In this document: positions 25,137 to 34,662 of the stretch, piece by piece
Numbering within the stretch: position 1 is the stretch's first letter
Layout: each line of letters opens with the position of its first letter
Source: CBDEGU01 sp965238045
GTDB lineage: Bacteria; Acidobacteriota; Terriglobia; Bryobacterales; UBA6623
Direction: 5' to 3'
Assembly (NCBI GenBank): GCA_965238045.1
Contig: CBDEGU010000008.1
Location: 186,001 to 250,000 of the forward strand
DNA length: 64,000 nt
Translations under genes and position numbers: made by a program
Notes under the pieces: generated by a model
Told to the model about the DNA's origin: nothing
The model's input: only the letters and a program-made list of their open reading frames with translations
Database searches by the model: none

Positions 25137-25151
25137 CTGATCCGCTATAAC
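25124..25151 (+). promoter_or_regulatory. Possible hybrid promoter at the IS256 / ureA junction
   Basis: TTGGGA (25124-25129) lies in the right end of the IS256 and TATAAC (25146-25151) in the flanking DNA, 16 bp apart. They match the sigma-70 -35 and -10 consensus at 4 and 5 of 6 positions. Transcription would start ~85 bp before ureA. IS256-type elements are known to create such hybrid promoters; that it works here is an inference. Confidence 0.4.
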
Positions 25152-25241
25152 CCGCTACAACAAAGTGTCTGAACCACGCAGTGACAGCCCGTGTCTGGTG
25201 CGGCGTTTCGGCTCTCGGCTCGGCGGCGGTCGTCAAATCCT

Positions 25242-25544
25242 ATGCGATTCACAGAACGGGAAACCGAGAAACTGCTCCTCTTTACAGCAGCGGAATTGGC
25301 CCGCAAACGCCAGGCGCGCGGGCTGAAGCTCAATCATCCCGAGGCCGTGGCGCTGATCACCGCGGAAGTACTCGAGGGCATTCGGGACGGCAAGAGCGTC
25401 GCGGACCTGATGTCCGCCGGAGCCGGGATCCTCGGCAGAGACGATGTCATGGAAGGCGTCCCCGAGATGATCCCGGAGATCCAAGTCGAGGGCACGTTCC
25501 CGGACGGCACCAAGCTGGTAACCATCCACGATCCGATTCGTTGA
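25242..25544 (+). CDS. ureA: Urease gamma subunit
   Basis: The ATG at 25242 gives the standard 100-residue UreA (MRFTERETEKLLLFTAAELA, then RGLKLNHPEAVALITAEVLE, GKSVADLMSAGAGILGRDDV and EIQVEGTFPDGTKLVTIHDPI). An open stretch upstream of the ATG is not part of the family. UreA is the small structural subunit of the cytoplasmic urease (UreABC)3. It is the first gene of the operon, 105 bp downstream of an IS256. Confidence 0.96.
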   Translation: MRFTERETEKLLLFTAAELARKRQARGLKLNHPEAVALITAEVLEGIRDGKSVADLMSAGAGILGRDDVMEGVPEMIPEIQVEGTFPDGTKLVTIHDPIR

Positions 25545-25554
25545 GGAGAGCGCA

Positions 25555-25919
25555 ATGATACCCGGAGAATACTTTGTTGAAGGTGGCGAGTTGGAACTCA
25601 ACGCCGGCCGCGAAACGATACGGATCCGTGTCGACAATCTCGGCGACCGGCCGATACAGGTTGGTTCCCACACGCATTTTTTCGAGGTCAACCGCTTTCT
25701 GCGGTTCCAGCGCGAACAGGCCTACGGACTTCGGCTCGACATTCCCGCCGCGACGGCCCTCAGATTTGAGCCCGGCGAGGGTCGCGAAGTCGATCTACTG
25801 GCATTCGCCGGCGGCCGCCGGTTGTGGGGCATGAACGCTCTTGTCCAGGGCAGCTTGGACGACGAACGCGACTCCGCGATGGCGCGGGCCAAAGAGGCTG
25901 GTTACCTGGAGGCGCCCGA

Positions 25920-25923
<4 letters not shown>
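25555..25923 (+). CDS. ureB: Urease beta subunit
   Basis: The 122-residue protein begins MIPGEYFVEGGELELNAGRE behind GAGGAG and shows the UreB core VDNLGDRPIQVGSHTHFFEV, GLRLDIPAATALRFEPGEGR and LVQGSLDDERDSAMARAKEA. It is the second structural subunit and does not itself bind nickel. It starts 10 bp after ureA, and its stop overlaps the ureC start (ATGA). Confidence 0.95.
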
Positions 25924-27626
<1,703 letters not shown>

Positions 27627-27665
27627 GGTGCGGCGAGTGCGGTTCACGGGTGGACCGCGGTAAGC

Positions 27666-28109
27666 ATGAGCCTGATCACAATCGAATCGCTTCATGAGCC
27701 GGACCTTGTGGCCGCGGGAGAGGAAGTCATCGAGTTGCCGATGACGGCCCAGGACCGGCGGCGTGTTCGGCGGCGTATCCGGGCGCCGGACGGCATGGAA
27801 TTCGCATTGTCTCTGCCCACCGGAACGAAGCTCATGCCGGGGCAGGTGCTTCATCGCGCTACGGGACGGGTGTATGTCGTAGCGGCGGCTCCCGAAGACG
27901 TAGTCGTGATCCATCCGAAAGATAAGACGGAAGCCGCAAGAGTTGGCCACCTGGCCGGCAACCTGCATCGGGACATCGATTGCACCGAAGAATCTATCGT
28001 CGTGTTGTGGGACCAGCCCTTGCACGATCGCCTCCACCATGCGGGCTTTGTTTGCGAAAGGGATCGCCGCCCCTTCCATGGAAATCCCGCGAGCGGGCAC
28101 AACCACTAA
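27666..28109 (+). CDS. ureE: Urease accessory nickel chaperone UreE
   Basis: The 147-residue protein has the two UreE domains: an N-terminal peptide-binding part (DRRRVRRRIRAPDGMEFALS, LPTGTKLMPGQVLHRATGRV) and a metal-binding ferredoxin-like part (VGHLAGNLHRDIDCTEESIV, WDQPLHDRLHHAGF). His-containing C-terminal tail SGHNH is short compared with the His-rich tail of Klebsiella. UreE hands nickel to UreG. It starts 39 bp after ureC; its stop overlaps the ureF start (TAATG). Confidence 0.92.
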   Translation: MSLITIESLHEPDLVAAGEEVIELPMTAQDRRRVRRRIRAPDGMEFALSLPTGTKLMPGQVLHRATGRVYVVAAAPEDVVVIHPKDKTEAARVGHLAGNLHRDIDCTEESIVVLWDQPLHDRLHHAGFVCERDRRPFHGNPASGHNH

Positions 28110-28765
28110 TGCAGCCGGTCTCTTTCTTGCGTTTGCTGCAGGTCTTCGATTCGCAATTCCCCGTGGGGGCGTTCGTTCATTCCGGAGGGCTCGAGACCTA
28201 CGCCCACTTGCCGCTCGATACCGGAGGTCTGCGCCAGCTCATGGCCAATCAGGTCCGCCTGGGATGGGGAAGGCTGGATTTGGCGGCGGCTTGTTTAGCT
28301 TGGCGCTCTTGTGATGATCCCAAGGTCTTGGAAGGTCTGTGCGAGGAAGTACACGCCCATAAAATTATTCTGGGGCAGAGGAGCAGTAGTCTGCGACACG
28401 GCCGGCGCATGCTGACTCTTTTGGAGAGGCTCTATCCAGAACGGGTCACAGGCTTCCCGTTGCCGAAACCGCACCAAGCGATCGTCGCCGGGGTATTCTG
28501 CGGGCGCATGGGGATTCCCGAAGGCGACTCCGTGCTGGCGTTAGCGCAGTCCACGGCGACGGCGTCCCTCGCATCGGCGATGCGTTCGATGGAGCTCAGC
28601 CCGGGAGAGGCGCAGGAAATCTTGACCGAGCTGCAACCGAGCTTAGTCCGGCAGGTGGATGCGGTACGAGCGGACCCCAAGGCGTCTCTCTTCAGCTCCA
28701 CGCCCGCCTTGGATATCCGGTGTCACCAGCAAGCCTTTTTGAGGACACGGCTGTTTCAGTCTTGA
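28109..28765 (+). CDS. ureF: Urease accessory protein UreF
   Basis: The 218-residue protein begins MQPVSFLRLLQVFDSQFPVG, followed by AFVHSGGLETYAHL, the UreF motif (D-S-x-F-P-x-G-x-F-x-x-S-x-G-L-E). The rest is helical: LAQSTATASLASAMRSMELS and DIRCHQQAFLRTRLF. UreF joins UreD and UreG in the complex that activates urease. The start at 28109 overlaps the ureE stop; a longer upstream frame is not needed. Confidence 0.92.
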   Translation: MQPVSFLRLLQVFDSQFPVGAFVHSGGLETYAHLPLDTGGLRQLMANQVRLGWGRLDLAAACLAWRSCDDPKVLEGLCEEVHAHKIILGQRSSSLRHGRRMLTLLERLYPERVTGFPLPKPHQAIVAGVFCGRMGIPEGDSVLALAQSTATASLASAMRSMELSPGEAQEILTELQPSLVRQVDAVRADPKASLFSSTPALDIRCHQQAFLRTRLFQS

Positions 28766-28873
28766 GAGGCTTGGTGTAATCTAGAGTCCGGTTCAAACCA
28801 AGAGCATCTTCTACCCGCGGCCCGGTCGGAACCATCCGTGGTGGACGGCGGCAACCGGTGAAGGCTTGTTCCC

Positions 28874-29650
28874 ATGGCGAATCAAGAGCATCTCGAAATA
28901 CTAAAAACAGGCGCGCAAGCCTGGAACCGATTCCGGACCGAGAATCCAAGCGTGCTGCCGGATCTTTCCGGCGCCGATTTTTCGAAGGGTTCGTTCGACG
29001 GCGCTGATTTTACGGGCGCCGATCTCAGAGGCGTGAAGTTCCGCAAAGCGTCGCTGCTCGAAGCCGACTTCCGCGAAGCCGATCTCATGGACGCGGATTT
29101 GAGCGAGTCCAAGCTGAACGGCGCACAGTTTCTGAAAGCCAATCTGTTCCAAACGGTCTTCACCTGGGCATCGCTGGCCGGTGCGCAACTGAGAGGAGTC
29201 TCGCTCGCGGGAGCGCAAATGGGTTCAACCAACCTTTCGGGCGCGAAACTCCGCGGCGCTAACTTAAGCAATGCCATTCTGCGGCGAGCGAACCTCAGCG
29301 GATCGGACCTTTCGGAAACGAACCTTCGATGGGCCAATCTTTTTGAAGCGAACCTCTCGGGCGCCGATCTCGGCCATGCGGACCTGGGTCAGGCCAGATT
29401 GGTGGGCGCGAAGCTCAGCGGGGCCAACCTTGTCGATGCTGACCTCGTCAGTGCGCATCTGGTGAATGCCGATTTGGAGCGTGCGGACTTTCGTGACGCT
29501 AATCTCACTCGGGTCAACCTGAATGGCGCTCATGTGAGAGGCACGAATTTTCGGGGCGCCACGCTGGCCTCTGTCCTGTCCGAAGGCGTGGACTTCAGCG
29601 TCGCCGAGGGCCTGACTGAGTCGCAGATGCGGAATCTTCAGCCCGCCTAG
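28874..29650 (+). CDS. Pentapeptide-repeat protein inside the urease operon
   Basis: The 258-residue protein is almost wholly built from A(D/N)LXX pentapeptides, from about residue 36 (LSGADFSKGSFDGADFTGAD) to 240, roughly 40 repeats. That folds as a right-handed quadrilateral beta helix. The first ~30 residues (EHLEILKTGAQAWNRFRTEN) resemble the short helical lead-in of many such proteins. There is no signal peptide or membrane segment, so it is cytoplasmic. Pentapeptide proteins have very varied roles, including DNA mimicry (Qnr, MfpA). It lies between ureF and ureG on the same strand, with gaps of 108 and 43 bp, an unusual gene for a urease operon. Function is unknown. Confidence 0.88.
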   Translation: MANQEHLEILKTGAQAWNRFRTENPSVLPDLSGADFSKGSFDGADFTGADLRGVKFRKASLLEADFREADLMDADLSESKLNGAQFLKANLFQTVFTWASLAGAQLRGVSLAGAQMGSTNLSGAKLRGANLSNAILRRANLSGSDLSETNLRWANLFEANLSGADLGHADLGQARLVGAKLSGANLVDADLVSAHLVNADLERADFRDANLTRVNLNGAHVRGTNFRGATLASVLSEGVDFSVAEGLTESQMRNLQPA

Positions 29651-29693
29651 GGGCGGCGGTTTCGATTGCAATCAGGCGGCAAGTGCGGAGTCT

Positions 29694-30302
29694 ATGAAAA
29701 CCGTCAAGATCGGGGTTGGAGGGCCGGTGGGTTCCGGCAAGACAGCGTTGCTGCACTCACTGTGCAAACTGCTGGGAGATCGCTATGGCCTGGCCGTGAT
29801 CACAAACGACATCTATACCTATGAAGACGCGGAGTTTCTGGTTCGCAGCGGAGCCCTGCCCGCCCAGCGAATCCGGGGAGTCCAAACCGGGGGCTGCCCG
29901 CACACGGCGATTCGCGAGGATACGTCGGTGAATCAGGAAGCTATGGATGAGATGCTGGCGCGCTTTCCCGAGCTTGATATTTTGTTTCTTGAAACCGGCG
30001 GAGACAACCTGGCTGCGTCGTTCAGTCCCGAACTTGTCGACGTAAGCATTTATGTCCTGGATGTGGCGGGCGGAGACAAGGTTCCGCGTAAGGGCGGACC
30101 GGGTGTGACTCGCAGCGATCTATTGGTGATTAACAAGACCGACTTGGCGCCGCATGTAGGAGCGGATCTTGCCGTTATGGAGCGCGACGCCCGCGAGTTG
30201 CGTGGTGACAAGCCGGTCGTGTTTACTAACCTCCGTAGCGGTGAGGGCGCCGAAGAGGTTGTCCGCTGGATCCGGCATGACGTCTTGTTCGAGGCCCGCT
30301 AG
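29694..30302 (+). CDS. ureG: Urease accessory GTPase UreG
   Basis: The 202-residue protein has P-loop GGPVGSGKTALLHSLC (residues 8-23), ITNDIYTYEDAEFL, the metal-binding CPH motif in TGGCPHTAIREDTS, LETGGDNLAASFSPEL and base-recognition NKTDLAPHVGAD. UreG uses GTP to deliver nickel to apo-urease with UreE, UreF and UreD. All known key residues are present. Confidence 0.96.
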   Translation: MKTVKIGVGGPVGSGKTALLHSLCKLLGDRYGLAVITNDIYTYEDAEFLVRSGALPAQRIRGVQTGGCPHTAIREDTSVNQEAMDEMLARFPELDILFLETGGDNLAASFSPELVDVSIYVLDVAGGDKVPRKGGPGVTRSDLLVINKTDLAPHVGADLAVMERDARELRGDKPVVFTNLRSGEGAEEVVRWIRHDVLFEAR

Positions 30303-30344
30303 CCAGCTTTTTTCACCACGTGGCGAAGGCGAGGGAATACAGTT

Positions 30345-31145
30345 ATGGATGGCCGGTTTCGATTGGTTTTCCGGGCGCGAGGCAACCAAACCCATCTCGC
30401 GGAATCCTATGTCCAGTCGCCGCTGAAGATCTTGAGAGAGTTCCACCTCTCCGACGGGCGGGCCGTGGTTCAGATCCTTCAGACAACTCCAGGGATCTTT
30501 GCGGGCGACGACTATCAAGTGGAGATTGTCGTGGAATCAGGCGCGCGCGTCGTGCTGATGAACCCGTCGGCTACCAAGCTCCATCGCATGGCCGGAGGCG
30601 GTTACGCGAGGCAGCGATACAATATTGTGGTTCAGGACGGGGCTCACTTGGAGTATTATCCAGCGCTCAATATTCCTTTCCCGGAGGCGGACTTCCGCCA
30701 GTCGCTGTACATCCATCTCGCCCCCAAAGCCCGGCTTGCGCTGGTCGAAACCTGGGCCATGGGCCGCGTGGAGAGAGGTGAGCACCTGCTGTTTCGAAGG
30801 TTGTCGTCCCGGACGGTGGTCGATCTTGCCGGCAAGCCTCTGTACCGTGACGCCTTGGAGTTGGCGCCGGCGTCGGGCTCGGCGGGCGACTGGGGAGTAC
30901 TCGAAGGCGGGCGCTATCAGGCCTCCGGCTTCTGGTTCGGAGAGTGCGTCCACCGGGTCGAGCCGCTTCCCGAGGCCCCGCTCGATTCCCTGCGGGCCTT
31001 TGGAGAGGTAGAGCAAGGCCAGTACTACTTCCGCGGCCTTTTCCATGATGGTGTGGAAATGAGCCGGGCGGTGGGCCGGGTGATCCAGCGCATGTGCAGC
31101 GCCTGGGGACTGGCCGACCCGCGGCTTCGCTCCTTTTCGGGCTAG
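30345..31145 (+). CDS. ureD: Urease accessory protein UreD (UreH)
   Basis: The 266-residue protein has UreD family features: LREFHLSDGRAVVQILQTTP, GIFAGDDYQVEIVVESGARV, NPSATKLHRMAGG, LEYYPALNIPFPEADFRQSL and ETWAMGRVERGEHLLFRRLS. UreD binds urease directly and forms the platform for UreF and UreG. It is the last gene of the operon; many operons have it first. The ATG at 30345 lies 42 bp after ureG. The gene ends 4 bp before the stop of the converging porin gene. Confidence 0.92.
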   Translation: MDGRFRLVFRARGNQTHLAESYVQSPLKILREFHLSDGRAVVQILQTTPGIFAGDDYQVEIVVESGARVVLMNPSATKLHRMAGGGYARQRYNIVVQDGAHLEYYPALNIPFPEADFRQSLYIHLAPKARLALVETWAMGRVERGEHLLFRRLSSRTVVDLAGKPLYRDALELAPASGSAGDWGVLEGGRYQASGFWFGECVHRVEPLPEAPLDSLRAFGEVEQGQYYFRGLFHDGVEMSRAVGRVIQRMCSAWGLADPRLRSFSG

Positions 31146-31775
31146 CCGTTTACATCAAGATCTGAAACTGCAAGCGCACCCGGTGGTCTCCGCGGTCCGC
31201 TCCAAAGAATGGATGCCGTCGAAGGTAGCTGTAGTCCGTGTTGACCTTCAGGTGGTGGCCATGCAAGTAGCGGTTGAGCCCGATCGTGTACTCGGTTACG
31301 CCGCCGTCGGCGACGGGGTTGTTGGGTTGGTCGAACGAGACGCCGGAAATGCGTGCCGCGAACTCCCATTTCCGCGGAACGACGAAGTAACCAAACTGAC
31401 CGTAGTAACCCCAGTCCTGGGCATCCACGAGTGACAACATGAGGTCGTTCCTGCGGTAGTAACCGGCGGCCTGAAAGCCGAAGCGCCCGACGCGATAACC
31501 GGTGTCGATGGTAACGTTCACGGTCTCATCTCCCGGCATCACATTCTGAAAACCAGAGGCCTGCTCGATCGGGTTGAAGGCCGCTGCGATTCCGAGCGAG
31601 AATTGCGCGTCATCGACAACATCGGGCGACGATTCGAGGTAGCCGTAAGGTTGCAGAATGTCGAACTCAAGCCGGCCCCGCACCGCCATGTCGCCACCAA
31701 AGTTTTGTTGGCCGCCGGCATCGAGCGCCCGAATACTGTTCGTTGTGACGATGTGATAGCCTACCCGGCCGCTCT

Positions 31776-33223
31776 GAGATTGTCCCGAATCTAGTTGAAG
31801 GTGGAAGGGCGGCGGTTCTCAAGCCCGGTTCTCTGAGAGAATCGAGCAAACCTTTCACCACAAAGGAGAACCGCCGTGAAGAAACGATATCACATTCTGG
31901 ATTCCGCGAAGCAACAGCCAGTCAGCCCCAACGACCTCACCCGCCTGCTCAGCCAAAACTCCCAACTCATGCTGCCCTTGGTTGAACTGGTCGAGCAGTG
32001 CCGCGGAGCCGTCGACGAGGTTATCGACGTCACCGGCCGCGCCGCCATTCAAGCCGTGCTGGAACTGTCGGCGCAGCAAGTTACCGGTGGAAAACTTTCC
32101 CAGCCCGGCAAGAAGCGCCGCGGCGATGTGGTCCGCTGGGGCCGCCAGCCCGGTCGCGTCAAGCTCAGCAACCGCAAACTGCGCGTCAGCAAACCCAGAC
32201 TGCGCAAACGCTCCGGCGGCGAGGTCAAAGTGCCCGCTTACGAAGCGATGCAGGACGACGAACGCCTCGGCGCGCGCATGCTCGACATTCTGATGAAGGG
32301 CGTCTCGACGCGCAACTATGCCGGGGTGATTGGCGCAATGGCCGGCACGGCCGGGGTGTCGAAATCCGCCGTCAGCCGGGAGGCAGTCGAGGCCGCCGAA
32401 AAGAGCATCGACGAAGTGCTCACGCGGCGCCTGGATGAGTTGGATCTGCTGGTGATCTACGTGGACGGTTTGATCTTCGCAGATCATGTAGTGCTTGCAG
32501 CGGTGGGCGTAGACCGTCAGGGCAACAAACATGTGCTGGGATTGCAGCACGCCGCCACTGAGAGCACAGCCGCCGCCGAAGACTTGCTGAGGGGCATGGT
32601 CGAGCGGGGAGTATCGACGGAGAAAAACAGGCTCTTCGTGCTCGATGGATCGAAGGCCCTGCGGGCGGCGGTGCGGCGGGTCTTCGGCAAAGTTCCGGTG
32701 CAGCGCTGCCGTGCTCACAAGCTGCGCAATGTCGTCGAGCGGCTGCCTAAGGCCGAGCGCGATCAGGCCAAAGCGGCGATCCGGGCCGCCTGGCGGCTGG
32801 GAGCCCAAGATGGACAAGCGCGGCTGGAGAAGCTAGCCCAGTGGTACGAGGGTGACTGGCCCGAGGCGGCGGTGAGTTTGCGCGAAGGCATGGAGGAGTG
32901 TTTCACCATCAACCGCCTGGGTGCGCCGCCGTCGCTGCATCGCTGCCTGGCGACGACGAACATCGTCGAGTCTCCTAACGCCGGGGTGCGGCGGAGAACG
33001 CGGCGAGTGACCCGCTGGAAGGACGCGGCCATGGTGTGTCGCTGGGCCACGGCTGCATTCCTCGATACCGAGAAAAGCTTCCGCAAGATCATGGGTTACA
33101 AGGATCTGTGGATGCTCGACGCCATCCTCAATCCGGCCAAGGCCACAGCAGCAAAGGCTGCCTAGTACAATGCTCTTTTACGCCGCCGCCCTACAAACCC
33201 TCAACTACGATTGGGACACTCTC
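31776..33223 (+). mobile_element. IS256-family insertion sequence, copy 3 (inside porin)
   Basis: The 1448-bp element is flanked by a 9-bp direct repeat, ggccgctct at 31767-31775 and 33224-33232. It is practically identical to copy 2 and has the same orientation, offset by 8087 bp. Distinct target repeats on the two copies show two separate insertions. Confidence 0.96.
31876..33165 (+). CDS. IS256-family (mutator-type) transposase
   Basis: The 429-residue protein is the same as that of copy 2 except for Gly instead of Arg in AAWRLGAQDG (CTGGGA in place of CTCCGA). The DDE residues and the CRAHKLRN element are intact. Because its target duplication is perfect and the element nearly unmutated, this copy was probably active recently. 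Confidence 0.93.
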   Translation: MKKRYHILDSAKQQPVSPNDLTRLLSQNSQLMLPLVELVEQCRGAVDEVIDVTGRAAIQAVLELSAQQVTGGKLSQPGKKRRGDVVRWGRQPGRVKLSNRKLRVSKPRLRKRSGGEVKVPAYEAMQDDERLGARMLDILMKGVSTRNYAGVIGAMAGTAGVSKSAVSREAVEAAEKSIDEVLTRRLDELDLLVIYVDGLIFADHVVLAAVGVDRQGNKHVLGLQHAATESTAAAEDLLRGMVERGVSTEKNRLFVLDGSKALRAAVRRVFGKVPVQRCRAHKLRNVVERLPKAERDQAKAAIRAAWRLGAQDGQARLEKLAQWYEGDWPEAAVSLREGMEECFTINRLGAPPSLHRCLATTNIVESPNAGVRRRTRRVTRWKDAAMVCRWATAAFLDTEKSFRKIMGYKDLWMLDAILNPAKATAAKAA

Positions 33224-34142
33224 GGCCGCTCTTGCCTCCGAAGGCCGCTCCCACGGCTCTCTGCAGGTTGAAGGCGTAGTCGGCGGCGGAGAGATGACCG
33301 AACAATAACTCGCCGGGGTGGATGTAGAACTGCCGGCTGTAGGGCAGGATGAAACGGCCCATCTGAAATTTCCCCGCCTCGCCCGCCTGATAACCGATCC
33401 ACCAGTCGAGCATGTTCACGCCATTGGTATTGCCGAAGGTGGTCGCTTCGTACTGCATGTAGTAGCTAACGTTCGAATCGAACACGTTGCCCGAGAAGGC
33501 CAGCCGGCCGAGGGCGAGATCGAAGTTATTGTTGGTCCCGCCGGCCTCGGGAACGAAGTTCGTAAAGCGAGCTTGCGTGAAGCCGTTGATCTTCAACGAA
33601 AACTTTTCACCTTCCGCGACGACAAAACCGCCGTCATAGTTGCTCTCCTCCGCTGGGGCTGCTTGAGGGCTCGCGGGGAGCGGAGCGGGCCGGGGCGCCG
33701 GAGCGGGCCGAGGCGCCGGCGGCGGGGCTGCCGCCGTCAACTCTGGCCTCGGGGCGTGGCCATTGGAGGGTTCGGACACAGGTTCAAACAGAGCCTGGCT
33801 TACCGCGGGCTCCGCGTGGGCCTCTTGGTCACGTGTTTCCAGCCGAAGCAGTCTTTTCTCCAGCAGTTGGATGTGTTGCTTGAGCAGCTCGATCTGTTGC
33901 TGTTGATCGTTTTGTCCGGTTATGTCCTGCGTCCCCTGCGCCCCTGTCTGAGCCCGCAGATACGGAGCCCACAACAACGAGATGGCAAGCAAAAGAACAC
34001 GCCAAAGCGCACGAGCCGCTCTCAGAGCAGGGCTGTGAGCACGGAGGGGGAAGGGTCCAGCGGGTGAACGCGAGACTCCATACCCGGATGCGGATACTCT
34101 CCCCCGCGCGGAACAACTGATCATGCCTAACTCCTTTTTCAT

Positions 34143-34662
34143 CGTTTGCCGGCGACCCGCGGACCCTGAGTAGCGGTCAAAAACGCGTTATGAGCCTCCC
34201 CTAGAAACCGTTGAGACGCCGTACGGATTTCTAAGCTTACGACGGAGATAGACGTAAATCGAATCAAAAGATTTTATTCAACCAATACATAGAATCTATG
34301 CTATGGCTGAACAGCCTTGACACCGGCCTGCGCTGAGTGTTTTCGCCTTATTTCATTGGGTCCGCGGCATCTTGCGACAAGTCGATAGAAGATGCTTATG
34401 GACTTCATACAAATGTTTTCTTGGACTTGGACCCTTGCAATCACATACGCTAGCGGTGCTAGGCCACGCTATATCCGCCGCTCATGCCGCTACCGGCCAC
34501 CATGCTCTGGCGGGCAGCCAGGCTACTTTTCAGAGGAAAACTCTTTCACCCCAATCCACACTGCGAACGTGGTGGGGCCAAAACCAGTTCAGGAGGTTAA
34601 GACAGACCCAAATGCGTATTCGAAGTTCGATCAAGCTCTCTTAAGTCCTGGGGCGTTCAGGC
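34143..34662. other. Divergent regulatory gap between porin and urtA (520 bp)
   Basis: The gap is AT-richer than its surroundings. It holds a CATAGAATCTATG palindrome (34288-34300), a second short palindrome GGCTGAACAGCC (34306-34317) and an exact TTGACA (34317-34322) without a good -10 partner. No gene is convincing. The divergent layout suggests shared control of porin and urea transporter. Confidence 0.5.
34288..34300. promoter_or_regulatory. Palindrome, candidate operator for urt/porin
   Basis: CATAGA-A-TCTATG is a perfect 6-1-6 inverted repeat in the divergent gap, immediately followed by GGCTGAACAGCC and TTGACA. Its place fits a dimeric regulator. The binding protein is unknown; there is no experimental basis. 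Confidence 0.35.

Larger units (their letters stand above)
31150..34142 (-). pseudogene. Phosphate-selective (OprP/O-type) porin gene split by IS256 copy 3
   Basis: The gene runs from 34142 to 33224 and continues from 31766 to 31150 once the IS and one copy of its 9-bp target repeat are removed. The two parts total 1536 bp and join in frame (GGKSGR|VGYHIVTTN), giving 511 residues. The N-terminal part has a hydrophobic signal (RVLLLAISLLWAPYLRAQ) after a long basic start, a coiled coil (IELLKQHIQLLEKRLLRLET), a Pro/Ala linker and barrel strands (FSLKINGFTQARFTNFVPEA, FQMGRFILPYSRQFYIHPGE). The C-terminal part has strands ending LRRHPFFGADRGDHRVRLQF, closing with QILM. Outer-membrane porins of this kind sit near urea/amide genes in other bacteria. 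It is now inactive, but the damage is recent because no other break is seen. Confidence 0.88.
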
